Shown here: in pieces, positions 9,101 to 16,565 of the stretch
Position numbering within the stretch: the first letter of the stretch is position 1
Layout of the letters: every line of letters starts with the position of its first letter
Assembly: GCF_014137855.1 (NCBI RefSeq)
Contig: NZ_JACGWT010000006.1
Location: 248,001-312,000 of the forward strand
Reading direction: 5' to 3'
DNA: 64,000 nt
Source: Microlunatus kandeliicorticis
GTDB lineage: Bacteria > Actinomycetota > Actinomycetes > Propionibacteriales > Propionibacteriaceae
The notes under the pieces: generated by a model
The model's database searches: none
What the model saw: only the letters and a program-made list of their open reading frames with translations
Told to the model about the DNA's origin: nothing
Translations under genes and position numbers: made by a program

Positions 9101-9580
9101 GGGCGTGTCGGGCGTGGTCGTGTCCGGAGTGGTCGGCTCGGGCGCGACCTCGGCCGCGGGGGCGGCTGCCTTGCGGGTGGCCCGCTTGCGTGCCGGCTTC
9201 TTGACCGGCGGCTCGACCGGCTGCTCCGCGTCGGCCGTCAGCGCGACCGGGGCGTCCGGCGCGGTCTCCGGCGCGGTCTCCGGCGCGACCTCGGCGGCCT
9301 TGGCGGCCGCCTTCTTGGTGGTCCGCTTCGCCGCGGTCTTGCGGGCAGTCTTCTTGGCCGGCACCGCGGCCGGCTCGACCGGCGCAGCGTCCGCAGCCGA
9401 CGGCTCCGCCGGGGCGTCGGCCGGCGGTGCTGGCGTCTCCTCGGCGCCCACGGCCGGTCCGGCCGGGCGGCTCGCGGCCCGGCGGCGGGTCCGCTTGGCC
9501 GGCGGGGCGGCGCTCTCGGTCGGCGCGCTGTCGTTCGGGGTGGTGTCGGCAGGGGGGTTGCCGGGCTCGGGATCGAGCAT
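6170..9580 (-). CDS. rne: Ribonuclease E/G family endoribonuclease
   Basis: A 1136-residue endoribonuclease of mRNA decay and rRNA maturation. Residues 1-460 or so are disordered: Lys/Ala-rich PAKKTARKT-like tracts, Asp-rich acidic blocks and Arg clusters. The catalytic core follows: an S1 RNA-binding region (GNVYLGRVQNVLPSMEAAFIDIG), a 5'-sensor/RNase H-like region, metal-binding aspartates in VIDVNTGKFTG and IVIDFIDM, and the Zn-link cysteines in CPTCHGRG. The C-terminus is disordered, with a tandem repeat and the tail GDQPSGDQPSGDQPTG. ATG 9580 has AGGAG 5 nt upstream, better than an in-frame start 60 nt earlier. The actinobacterial N-terminal extension is usual; the repeat tail is not. 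Confidence 0.95.
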   Translation of the reverse strand: MLDPEPGNPPADTTPNDSAPTESAAPPAKRTRRRAASRPAGPAVGAEETPAPPADAPAEPSAADAAPVEPAAVPAKKTARKTAAKRTTKKAAAKAAEVAPETAPETAPDAPVALTADAEQPVEPPVKKPARKRATRKAAAPAAEVAPEPTTPDTTTPDTPAPDTPTPDTSAAEPASPQRGGPAEITPEQVTPGEVEPQLAQTAGEQTPDAVAEQPAAPRPVRVTDPFAVPDIDVSALTARPAATSDVTADSEDEDGSDQDDDTADDTADDTADEIANENDDDKDDDNSDDRVEGQGDGRRRRRRRGGRRRRRNGSDDDSEGSSDGSGGSSEAGSGDAGSDRGETTAKDDTQAAPGSAQDDTKDDADHDDESGSEGEGGSRRRRRRRRRRGESDNGDHAPDDPATEVVERVREPRESRSRSRGGRSSANDTPTGIEGSTRMEAKRQRRREGREAGRRRAPILSEAEFLARREAVERKMIIRQRDDLAQIAVLEDGVLVEHYVDRESATSLIGNVYLGRVQNVLPSMEAAFIDIGRGRNAVLYAGEVDWESFGAQGGERKVERVLKSGQTILVQVSKDPVGAKGARLTNHVSIPGRYLVYAPNGHLSGISRKLPENERKRLKDILAGPVGDTASVIVRTAAEGASEEELVRDVNRLKAQWADIETKIKSGSAPQLLYAEPDLTIRIVRDLFTEDFSELIIQGNGSMADAYDAVEAYAAHVAPHLKDRIRKWDAEADGDLFGAYRLDEQIAKGLERKVFLPSGGSLIIDRTEAMTVIDVNTGKFTGSGGNLEATITSNNLEAAEEIVRQLRLRDLGGIIVIDFIDMVLPANRELLLRRLVECLGRDRTRHQVAEVTSLGLVQMTRKRIGTGLLEAFSTECPTCHGRGVELHDVPVDTQKQADGGARDDHGRRGGGRNDHRHDHKNDKTDRNDRTDKNEGGGRQDGRTEGGGRGSRRGRGRKDDQQHDQNGQQHDEPRDQTEPSAPVESAPVESAPVESAPVESAPVESAPVESAPVESAPVESAPVESAPVESAPVESAPVESAPAESAPAERAQPVEQAHPVEQAPVEQAQPAERAQPDTTPGANGDQPSGDQPSGDQPTGRTARRRSRGRATRPAGSPGSTPAPQPEPAAQPGSADA
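6446..6640 (-). repeat. 15-bp tandem repeat encoding PVESA units in RNase E
   Basis: Thirteen head-to-tail 15-bp units. Twelve (6461-6640) are identical copies of CGACTCGACCGGAGC on the plus strand; the thirteenth (6446-6460) has one change. In the rne frame each unit encodes Pro-Val-Glu-Ser-Ala. The array is codon-phased, so copy-number changes keep the frame. The near-perfect identity at synonymous sites points to recent slippage expansion. Confidence 0.95.
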
Positions 9581-9873
9581 CAAGGCTCCTCTGGGTGCGC
9601 GTGGCACCGCGGTCTCGGTTCGCCGTGATCGGCAGCGCACGGGCTGGCCGACCGGCGGAAGCTTCTGGTCTGCGGCGCGTTCGCAGCCGGGCAGCTGCCG
9701 CGGTCGCTGCCCGCGTCCTCGCAGGCAGTCGTCGCGGTGCAGATGCCACCGGCCCCCGGTCGCGAGCTGTCACCTCGCTCGGGTTGACGCACCGGTCCGG
9801 CAGGTCGTCGGACCCGCTGGACGGTGTCAGTATCCCACAGGCCCGCAACGAACCGCGGCGAGCGCGCCGCGGC
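9581..9873 (-). promoter_or_regulatory. Long intergenic leader and promoter region of rne
   Basis: The 293 nt between DUF2344 and rne hold no convincing protein gene. A -10-like GATACT on the minus strand (9829-9834) would give a 5' UTR of about 240 nt. A hairpin GGTCCG/CGGACC lies at about 9794-9813. A minus-strand GTG frame (9792 to 9580) encodes 70 residues and ends in TGATG, its stop overlapping the rne ATG. Long leaders are used for autoregulation in some RNase E genes; that role here is inference. Confidence 0.4.
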
Positions 9874-10626
9874 TCACCCGGCGAACGGGTCGGCGATCTC
9901 CGCCGTGTCGGGGTCGAGCACCCCCTGGCTCAGCCGGTGCAGCACCGGCGGGTCGACCGGGGCGAAGTCCGGCGTCAACGCGGTCAACGCGCTCAGCACG
10001 TCGTCGGGACGGACCAGCGGGACCAGGTGCGCGAGCACCAGGTGCAGCGCGGTGCTGCCCTCGGCCACGTCTCCCCCGCCGCCCGGTTCGAGCGGGGCCA
10101 GCCGCCGGACGGCGGCGCGGGCGTCGAACCGGCGCATCCCGGTCTTGGTCAGCCGCTCCACCTCGACCGTCTCGGCCGCGAGCAGGGCGGCGCAGGCCCG
10201 CGCAGCCACCTCGGCGGGCGCGACCGCGGACAGGGTCAGGTCGATCCGCCAGGACGACCCGGAGAGCAAATCGGCCAGCGGTGTCGGACCGGCGGGCACC
10301 GCCGCGGTCACGTCGAGCCCGGGCGGCAGCGCGGCGTCGAGCGCGGCCCGCACCTGCTCGGGGTCGCAGACCCGGACCAGCCCGATCTCGAGGTACTCGG
10401 CCTCGCTGGCCGCGCCGGTGGGCGCCGCGTTGGCGTAGGAGATCCGCGGGTGCGGGCTGTAGCCCGAGCTGTAGGCCATCGGCACCCCGGCCCGACGCAG
10501 CGCGCGCTCGAAGGCACGGCTGAAGTCGCGGTGGCTGGTGAACCGGGCCCGGCCGCGCTTGGCGTAGCGCAGCCGGAGCCGCTGGACGGGCGGGGCCTGC
10601 TGTTCGCGGGGTTCGGCGTGCGGCAC
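9874..10626 (-). CDS. TIGR03936/DUF2344 radical-SAM-linked protein
   Basis: A 250-residue protein of the DUF2344 family, known to sit next to, or be fused with, TIGR03960 radical SAM proteins. Visible signatures are RLRLRYAKRGRARFTSHRD near the N-terminus, then YSSGYSPHPRISYANAAPTG and AEYLEIGL. It starts 6 nt after the stop of the PPOX gene, so the two form an operon. Its usual partner lies 3.5 kb away (14157-16121), separated by three unrelated genes. Biochemical role is unknown; RNA modification or ribosome maturation is sometimes suggested from gene context. Confidence 0.88.
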   Translation of the reverse strand: MPHAEPREQQAPPVQRLRLRYAKRGRARFTSHRDFSRAFERALRRAGVPMAYSSGYSPHPRISYANAAPTGAASEAEYLEIGLVRVCDPEQVRAALDAALPPGLDVTAAVPAGPTPLADLLSGSSWRIDLTLSAVAPAEVAARACAALLAAETVEVERLTKTGMRRFDARAAVRRLAPLEPGGGGDVAEGSTALHLVLAHLVPLVRPDDVLSALTALTPDFAPVDPPVLHRLSQGVLDPDTAEIADPFAG

Positions 10627-10632
10627 GGTCGC

Positions 10633-11301
10633 TCAGTAGAGCCCGCGGGAGTAGCTGGCCTCGTCGTAGTAGGCGCGCAGTTCGTCGAGCGAGGCGTCGC
10701 GCCGGTCGAGCTGGTGAGCGATCTCGGCGCGCGACGCGAGCGCGTCGGGGTCCCAGGTCTCGGGCTTCCAGAGCTGCGAGCGCAGGAACGCCTTGGCGCA
10801 GTGGTGGAAGACCTCCTCCACCTCGACCACCAGGGCGAGCAGCGGACGCCTGCCGCGCACCTCGAGGTCGGCGAAGAACGGCGCGTCGCGGACCAGCCGG
10901 GCCCGGCCGTTCACCCGCAGCGTGTCCCCGCGGCCCGGGATCAGGAAGAGCAGCCCGACGTGCGGATTGACCAGCACGTTGCGGTAGCCGTCGACCCGCT
11001 TGTTGCCCGGACGCTCGGCGATCACCAGGGTGTGATCGTCGATCACGTGCACCAGCCGTCCGGCCGGGTCGCCCTTGGGCGAGGCGTCGAGCCGGCCGTC
11101 GGCGTCGGCGGTGGCCAGCACGCAGAACGGGCTGGCCGCCAGCCAGCGACGGTCGAGGTCGTGCAGCGCGGGACGGACCTTGTCGCGGACGGCCTGCGTC
11201 GGCTCCCCGACCAGCGCGGTCAGCTCGTCGAGGTCGGTGATCTCGTCCCAGTCGTCGACGCGGGCCGAAGGCCCGCCGCTCGTGGTCTCGGCTGCGCTCA
11301 C
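10633..11301 (-). CDS. Pyridoxamine 5'-phosphate oxidase-family FMN protein (MSMEG_1061-like)
   Basis: A 222-residue split-barrel flavoprotein. The core LAASPFCVLATADADGRLDASPKGD, then IAERPGNKRVDGYRNVLVNPHVGLLFLIPG, is characteristic of the MSMEG_1061 subgroup of FMN-binding PPOX proteins. The HHCAKAFLRSQLW segment in the C-terminal half is also typical. A -10-like TAGGGT (11308-11313, minus strand) six bases before GTG 11301 suggests a leaderless mRNA. Substrate unknown; F420- or FMN-dependent reduction is a family-level guess. Confidence 0.85.
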   Translation of the reverse strand: MSAAETTSGGPSARVDDWDEITDLDELTALVGEPTQAVRDKVRPALHDLDRRWLAASPFCVLATADADGRLDASPKGDPAGRLVHVIDDHTLVIAERPGNKRVDGYRNVLVNPHVGLLFLIPGRGDTLRVNGRARLVRDAPFFADLEVRGRRPLLALVVEVEEVFHHCAKAFLRSQLWKPETWDPDALASRAEIAHQLDRRDASLDELRAYYDEASYSRGLY

Positions 11302-11477
11302 GCCCCGACCCTACGGAGCCGGGACCCCGACGGCCAGCGCATTCGACCCGGCGGTCGCGGCTTCCGCCACCGAGCGACGCCCAGCGGACGGGGAACGGGG
11401 CTGTGGGCCCGCGTTGCTACGGTCGAAGCGAGACCGGGCCCGACCGAGCGCCCGAGGCCGCCGCCCCGAGGACGTCC

Positions 11478-13070
11478 GTGACCGATCAGCTGACCGCCGT
11501 CAGACCGGCGACCGAGCCTGCGCGGGTCCCGAGGTCGCTTCCGGGCCGTCGCCGCGCCGAGCTCTGGCCCTACCTGGCCACGACGATGGTGCTGAGCGTG
11601 CTCTACGCCCGCACCCTGCAGCCGAGCACCGGGAACGCGGTCTCGATGGACACCACCAAGTTCGACTTCCTCGGCCTGGTGCTCGGCACCGGCCACCCGC
11701 CGGGGTATCCGGTGTACACGCTGCTCAACGCGCTGGCCGTCCGGGTGCTGCCGTTCGGGTCGGTGGCCGGGCGGGCGAACGCGCTGTCGGCGGTCTTCGC
11801 GGTGGCCTGCGCCTGCCTGCTGGTCGCGGTGTTCCGGAGTCTCGGACTGCGTCGCTCGACGTCGGCGGCGGGGGCGACGGCGATCGCGCTGCTGCCCGCG
11901 GTCTGGCAGTTCTCGGTGGTGGCCGAGATCTACACGATGGCGCTGCTGTTCGTGGTCGGCGTGTTGTTCTGCCTGGTCCGCTACGAGGTGACCGGCCGCC
12001 GCGGCTGGCTGCGCGCCGGCGTGCTGGTGCTGGCGTTCTCGTTCGCGCACGCGATCTCCAACGTGCTGCTGGTCCCGGGGCTGCTGCTCTATCTCGCCGT
12101 CCGCCGCGTCCGATGGCTCTTCCGCGCCCGCGAGCTGGCCTGGCTGCTGCCGACCAGCGCGGTGCTGGCGGTGGTCCCGTACTTCTACCTCTGGTGGCGG
12201 ACCGTCGCGCCTGCGCTCTACGTCGACGTCCGGGTGGACTCCGTCCCCAGCCTGGTCGACGCGATCACCGGCGCGCGGTACGGGCCACGGATGTTCGCGG
12301 TGCCGTCGGCCGACCTGCCCGGCCGCGTCGACACGCTGCTCGCGATCGGCTGGGAACAGTTCGGCGTGACCCTGCTGCTGGTCGTGCTCGGGCTGGTGAC
12401 CGCGCTGGCGGTGCGGCGGCGCGCCCTGCTCACCGGCGTCCTGGCGCTCTGGGTCGTCTGCACCGTGGTGTTCCTGCTCGACTACGACGTCGACGACTGG
12501 ACCACGATGCTGCTCCCGGTCTGGACGGTGCTCGGGGTCTGGGGTGTCCTCGGTCTCGACCACCTGCTGACCGCGGTGACCGCCAGGATCGGCGACGGCA
12601 CACCCCGGCGTCGTCGGGTCACGGCGCTGCTCGCCCCGGTGGTCGGGGTGGCGCTGGTGCTGTCGGCCGCCGTGCACGGCTTCGGCACCGCCGACCGGAG
12701 CTGGTACGACCCGCAGCCGCCGGTCGACGCGGCGATCAGCCGGGCCGGGCACGACGCGATCATCTTCACCGCCGACTACTCGACCCGGTTCCAGTTCCAC
12801 TACCGGCTGCTGCCCGACCGCTGGGGCGAGCGACGCCGGCTGTGGTCGGCCAAGGGCGCGGTCTACGACCCCGGACCGCACCACTGGACCGCGGTGATCC
12901 GCGCCTACTGCGCGGCGAACGCCGACGGCGCGGACCCGGCGATCGGCGACGTCCCTCAGCACCTGCGGACCTACGTCTTCGGGTCCGACTACGCCGAGCG
13001 GGTCGCGGGAGAGAAGCTGCGGACCACGCGGGTGAGCGGAGAACTGTACCGGGTCTCCTGCCCCGGCTGA
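11478..13070 (+). CDS. DUF2723 multi-pass membrane protein, glycosyltransferase-like
   Basis: About 530 residues with roughly ten hydrophobic segments. The DUF2723 signature is clear: LARTLQP-like TM1 end, GTGHPPGYPVYTLLNAL, and VVAEIYTMALLFVV. DUF2723 resembles GT-C protein O-mannosyltransferase folds with catalysis at the outer face, but no activity is established. A soluble C-terminal domain (about residues 400-530) follows the last TM. GTG 11478 has GAGG 6-7 nt upstream; a -10-like TACGGT is at 11418-11423. Divergent from the PPOX gene. Confidence 0.8.
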   Translation: MTDQLTAVRPATEPARVPRSLPGRRRAELWPYLATTMVLSVLYARTLQPSTGNAVSMDTTKFDFLGLVLGTGHPPGYPVYTLLNALAVRVLPFGSVAGRANALSAVFAVACACLLVAVFRSLGLRRSTSAAGATAIALLPAVWQFSVVAEIYTMALLFVVGVLFCLVRYEVTGRRGWLRAGVLVLAFSFAHAISNVLLVPGLLLYLAVRRVRWLFRARELAWLLPTSAVLAVVPYFYLWWRTVAPALYVDVRVDSVPSLVDAITGARYGPRMFAVPSADLPGRVDTLLAIGWEQFGVTLLLVVLGLVTALAVRRRALLTGVLALWVVCTVVFLLDYDVDDWTTMLLPVWTVLGVWGVLGLDHLLTAVTARIGDGTPRRRRVTALLAPVVGVALVLSAAVHGFGTADRSWYDPQPPVDAAISRAGHDAIIFTADYSTRFQFHYRLLPDRWGERRRLWSAKGAVYDPGPHHWTAVIRAYCAANADGADPAIGDVPQHLRTYVFGSDYAERVAGEKLRTTRVSGELYRVSCPG

Positions 13071-13073
13071 CCC

Positions 13074-13160
13074 GGCAGGATCCGACCGCTCGATCGTGCG
13101 CCGGACGGTGTCCACGCCGGGCAGCACCGGTCGTCCACACGTGAGCGGTCGTTTCCTGCC
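13074..13160. repeat. Left 87-bp palindromic element flanking the DUF559 gene
   Basis: The element begins with GGCAGGATCCGACCGCTCG (13074-13092), four bases after the DUF2723 stop. It ends with an inverted, imperfect partner (13142-13160, 16 of 19 positions complementary) after a 49-nt loop. The right-hand element at 14070-14156 has the same length, arm size and spacing. It could fold as a terminator-like stem, or be one end of a mobile cassette. Confidence 0.75.
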
Positions 13161-13220
13161 CCGTCCACAGCCCGAGGACGGGCAGCGCCGCCCGTGCGGC
13201 AACCGTCCCAGGTTGCTGGC

Positions 13221-14081
13221 GTGCACCCCGAGATCGCCGACGTCCTGCGCGCGGCCGGAGGACTGGTCTGCCGCCGCGAGCACCCGCACCTGGCGGTCCG
13301 GCTCGACCACCTCGCCCGGCGCGGTGAGCTGCGGGTGGTGCTGCCGGGGGTGTTCGCGCTGCCGGGGCTGCCCGAGCCGGAGGTCAGCCTCCGTGCCGGC
13401 CTGCTCTGGGCCGGCCCGGACGCGGTGCTTTGTCACCGGGCCGCGGCGCGCAGCGGCTTCTGGCCCGGCTGCCCGGTCCCGGTGATCGAGCTCGCCCGCC
13501 CGGGCCGCGCGAAGCGGCCTCGTGCGGGATGGCGGGTGCACGACCGGCGGATCCCGCCGGACCTGGTCTGCGAGGCCGGCGGGCTCCGGTTCACCCATCC
13601 GGCCCTGACCGCGGTCGACCTGGCCGCCGGCCCTCTCGGCGGCGAGGCGATCGACCGGGTGCTGCGGACCCGCTCCGCCGGGCTCGACCAGCTGTGGGAG
13701 GCGCTGGCCCGCACCCCGGGGCGGCGGGGCAACCGGAGGCGGGCGCAGCTGCTGCACGACTCGCGCGACCTGCCGTGGTCGGAGGCGGAACGGCTGCTGC
13801 ACCGGCTGATGCGGGCGGACGGCCTCACCGGCTGGCGGACGAACGTGCCGGTCGCCGGGACGCCGTACCTGGCCGACGTCTGCTTCGACCGCGAGCGGGT
13901 GGTCGTCGAGGTCGACGGCTGGGAGACCCACGGCGGTCGCGAGGCGTTCGAGGCCGACCGCGTCCGGCGCAACCGGCTCGAGCTCGCCGGCTATCTGGTG
14001 CTCAACGTCACCTGGCGGCAGCTGACCGAACAGCCCGGGCTGGTCCTCGGCTGGATCCGCGCCGCGCTCGGCAGGATCTGA
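13221..14081 (+). CDS. DUF559 (Vsr-like endonuclease) domain protein with AbiEi-like N-terminus
   Basis: About 286 residues. The N-terminal part resembles the winged-helix of type IV antitoxin/AbiEi-like proteins (VLRAAGGLVCRREHPHLA, then RGELRVVLPGVFALPG). The C-terminal part is a DUF559 Vsr/PD-(D/E)XK-like nuclease fold: YLADVCFDRERVVVEVDGWETHG, then FEADRVRRNRLELAGYLVLNVTWRQL. D, E and D in LADV/VEVDG are plausible catalytic residues. GTG 13221 has AGG 8 nt upstream and is preferred over GTG 13194. Such proteins occur as large paralogue families in actinobacteria without an assigned role. The last codons GGC AGG ATC TGA lie inside the right-hand repeat. Confidence 0.72.
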   Translation: MHPEIADVLRAAGGLVCRREHPHLAVRLDHLARRGELRVVLPGVFALPGLPEPEVSLRAGLLWAGPDAVLCHRAAARSGFWPGCPVPVIELARPGRAKRPRAGWRVHDRRIPPDLVCEAGGLRFTHPALTAVDLAAGPLGGEAIDRVLRTRSAGLDQLWEALARTPGRRGNRRRAQLLHDSRDLPWSEAERLLHRLMRADGLTGWRTNVPVAGTPYLADVCFDRERVVVEVDGWETHGGREAFEADRVRRNRLELAGYLVLNVTWRQLTEQPGLVLGWIRAALGRI

Positions 14082-14156
14082 CCGCTCGCAGCCACCGGCC
14101 GGGCTCCTGCACGCTCGGCGATCCGGAGCACCGGCGACGAGCGGTCGGATCCTGCC
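14070..14156. repeat. Right 87-bp palindromic element flanking the DUF559 gene
   Basis: Left arm GGCAGGATCTGACCGCTCG (14070-14088), 49-nt loop, right arm CGAGCGGTCGGATCCTGCC (14138-14156). The right arm is the exact reverse complement of the arm at 13074-13092. The one C-to-T difference in the left arm creates the TGA stop (14079-14081) of the DUF559 gene. The element abuts the radical SAM stop codon (14157-14159), so it lies between convergent genes and could act as a bidirectional terminator. Confidence 0.8.
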
Positions 14157-16121
14157 TCAGAGCTTCTCGACCGGGGTGATCGGCAGCAGCGAGCGCCCGG
14201 TCGGCCCGATCTGGATCTGGGTGCCGAGGTCGGGGCAGACGCCGCAGTCGAAACACGGCGTCCAGCGGCAGTCGTCGAGCTCGACCTCGTCGAGGGCGTC
14301 CTGCCAGTCCTCCCAGAGCCAGTCCCGGTCGAGCCCGGCGTCGAGGTGGTCCCAGGGCAGCACCTCGGCGTACTCCCGCTCGCGGGTGGTGTACCAGGCG
14401 AGGTCGACCCCGGTGCCGGCCAGCGCCTCGGTCGCGCAGCGCTCCCAGCGCTCGTAGGAGAAGTGCTCGCTCCAGCCGTCGAACCGGCCGCCGTCGGCCC
14501 AGACCGCCTCGATCACCCGGCCGACCCGGCGGTCGCCGCGACTGAGCAGTCCCTCGACCGTGCTCGGCTTGCCGTCGTGGTAGCGGAACCCGATCGCCTT
14601 GCCGTAGCGGCGGTCGGACCGGATCGCGTCGCGCAGCTTGGCCAGCCGGGCGTCGACCACCTCGTGATGGTCCTGGGCGGCCCACTGGAACGGGGTGTGC
14701 GGCTTGGGGACGAACCCGCCGATGCTCACCGTGCAGCGGATGTCGCGGCGCCCGCTGACCTCGCGCCCGGTGGCGATCACCCGCTTGGCGAGGTCGGCGA
14801 TGGCCAGCACGTCCTCATCGGTCTCGGTCGGCAGCCCGCACATGAAGTAGAGCTTCACCTGCCGCCAGCCGTGGCTGTAGGCCGTGGCCACGGTGCTGAT
14901 CAGGTCGTCCTCGCTGACCATCTTGTTGATCACCCGGCGGAGCCGTTCGCTGCCGCCCTCGGGGGCGAAGGTCAGCCCGGAGCGCCGGCCGTTGCGGGAC
15001 AGCTCGTTGGCCAGGTCGATGTTGAAGGCGTCCACCCGGGTGCTGGGCAGCGACAGCCCGACGTTGCTGCCGTCGTAGCGGTCGGCCAGCTGCCGGGTCA
15101 CCTCGCCGATCTCGGAGTGGTCGGCGCTGGACAGGCTGAGCAGCCCGACCTCCTCGAGCCCCGTCGCGGCGAGGCCCTGCTCGACCATCGCGCCGATCGT
15201 CTCGATGTTCCGCTCGCGGACCGGCCGGGTGATCATCCCGGCCTGGCAGAACCGGCAGCCGCGGGTGCAGCCGCGGAAGATCTCCACCGAGTAGCGCTCG
15301 TGCACCGTCTCGGCCAGCGGCACCAGCGGCTGCTTGGGATAGGGCCACTGGTCGAGATCCATCACCGTGTGCTTCGTGACCCGGAACGGCACCCCGGGAC
15401 GGTTCGGCGCCACCCGGCGGATCCGGCCGTCGGGCAGGTAGTCGACGTCGTAGAACCGCGGCACGTAGACGCCGCCGCTCGCGGCCAGCCGGAGCAGCAA
15501 CCCGTCGCGCCCGCCGGGTCGACCCTCGGCCTTCCACTCGGCGATCACGTCGCTGATCGCGAGGGCGACCTCCTCGCCGTCGCCGAGCACGGCCGCGTCG
15601 AGGAAGTCGGCGATCGGCTCCGGGTTGAACGCCGCGTGCCCGCCGGCCAGCACCACCGGGTCGTCCTCGGTGCGGTCGGCGCTGTGCAGCGGGATGCCCG
15701 CCAGGTCGAGGGCGTTGAGCAGGTTGGTGTAGCCGAGCTCGGTGGCGAAGCTGACCCCGAGCACGTCGAAGGCGCGCACCGGGCGGTGGCTGTCCAGGCT
15801 GAACTGCGGCACGCCGTGCTCGCGCATCAGCGCCTCGAGGTCGTGCCAGACCGCGTAGGTGCGCTCGGCCAGCACGTCGGACCGGTCGTTGAGCACCTCG
15901 TAGAGGATCTGCACGCCCTGGTTGGGCAGTCCCACCTCGTAGGCGTCGGGATACATCAAGCACCAGCGGACCGCGGTCGCCGCCCAGTCCTTGACTACCG
16001 AGTTGAGCTCGCCACCGACGTACTGGATCGGCTTGCCGACCCGGGCCAGCAGCGGCTCGAGCCGCTCGAAGACCGACTCCGGGACGGGCTCGCGGACGGG
16101 TGCGGGGCTCAGGGCAGTCAT
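14157..16121 (-). CDS. TIGR03960-family B12-binding-like radical SAM protein
   Basis: A 654-residue radical SAM enzyme. The N-terminal region (to about 250) has a cobalamin-binding-like fold (MYPDAYEVGLPNQGVQILYEVLN, LGDGEEV). The radical SAM core has the 4Fe-4S motif in FRGCTRGCRFCQAG (CxxxCxxC, about residue 285) and the GGSERLRRVINK segment. A cysteine-rich tail (CRWTPCFDCGVCPD) may bind a further cluster. Its natural partner DUF2344 is 3.5 kb away. It starts 12 nt after mnhG; a -10-like TAAGCT (16131-16136, minus strand) overlaps the mnhG stop codon, so it may have its own nearly leaderless promoter. Reaction unknown. Confidence 0.9.
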   Translation of the reverse strand: MTALSPAPVREPVPESVFERLEPLLARVGKPIQYVGGELNSVVKDWAATAVRWCLMYPDAYEVGLPNQGVQILYEVLNDRSDVLAERTYAVWHDLEALMREHGVPQFSLDSHRPVRAFDVLGVSFATELGYTNLLNALDLAGIPLHSADRTEDDPVVLAGGHAAFNPEPIADFLDAAVLGDGEEVALAISDVIAEWKAEGRPGGRDGLLLRLAASGGVYVPRFYDVDYLPDGRIRRVAPNRPGVPFRVTKHTVMDLDQWPYPKQPLVPLAETVHERYSVEIFRGCTRGCRFCQAGMITRPVRERNIETIGAMVEQGLAATGLEEVGLLSLSSADHSEIGEVTRQLADRYDGSNVGLSLPSTRVDAFNIDLANELSRNGRRSGLTFAPEGGSERLRRVINKMVSEDDLISTVATAYSHGWRQVKLYFMCGLPTETDEDVLAIADLAKRVIATGREVSGRRDIRCTVSIGGFVPKPHTPFQWAAQDHHEVVDARLAKLRDAIRSDRRYGKAIGFRYHDGKPSTVEGLLSRGDRRVGRVIEAVWADGGRFDGWSEHFSYERWERCATEALAGTGVDLAWYTTREREYAEVLPWDHLDAGLDRDWLWEDWQDALDEVELDDCRWTPCFDCGVCPDLGTQIQIGPTGRSLLPITPVEKL

Positions 16122-16133
16122 GGCCCGACCAGC

Positions 16134-16565
16134 TTAAGACCTGTCCTGTCCGGCGCCGTCGTCCTCGCGCGGCTCCTGCTCCGGCTCCCCGTTCGGTTCC
16201 TCGGCGTCGCTGCTCAGCCGGAAGCCGGCGGTCCGCAGGTCGTCGGCGAGCTCGTCGCGGTCGAGCAGGTCGGTCCGCAGCTGCGCGGTCCGGTAGGCCG
16301 TCCGGCCCACCAGGTGCGCGGCGACCGGAGCGGTGAACAGTTGCAGGACGGCGATCAGCACCAGCAGCCCGGTGGCCCGCAGGTCCCGCAGGGTGAGCCC
16401 GATCCCCAGCAGCACCAGCAGCAGCCCGAGGGTCTGCGGCTTGGTGGCGGCGTGCATCCGGGTCAGCACGTCGGGCAGCCGGACCAGCCCGATCGCCGCG
16501 GCCAGGCAGAGCAGCGCGCCCGCGATCACGCAGACGCCGCCGAGCACGTCGAGGACGCCGGTCAC
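16134..16565 (-). CDS. mnhG: Mrp antiporter subunit MnhG
   Basis: A 143-residue small membrane subunit with three hydrophobic segments. The MnhG signature RLPDVLTRMHAATKPQTLG is present after TM1. The C-terminal 50 residues are hydrophilic and acidic (EEPNGEPEQEPREDD). GTG 16565 overlaps the mnhF stop by GTGA. It is the last gene of the Mrp operon. Confidence 0.92.
   Translation of the reverse strand: MTGVLDVLGGVCVIAGALLCLAAAIGLVRLPDVLTRMHAATKPQTLGLLLVLLGIGLTLRDLRATGLLVLIAVLQLFTAPVAAHLVGRTAYRTAQLRTDLLDRDELADDLRTAGFRLSSDAEEPNGEPEQEPREDDGAGQDRS

Noticed and set aside
6407-9628. Plus-strand frame of more than 1000 codons antisense to rne
   Set aside because: Composition mirrors the rne repeats and Arg/Asp tracts; no recognisable domain.
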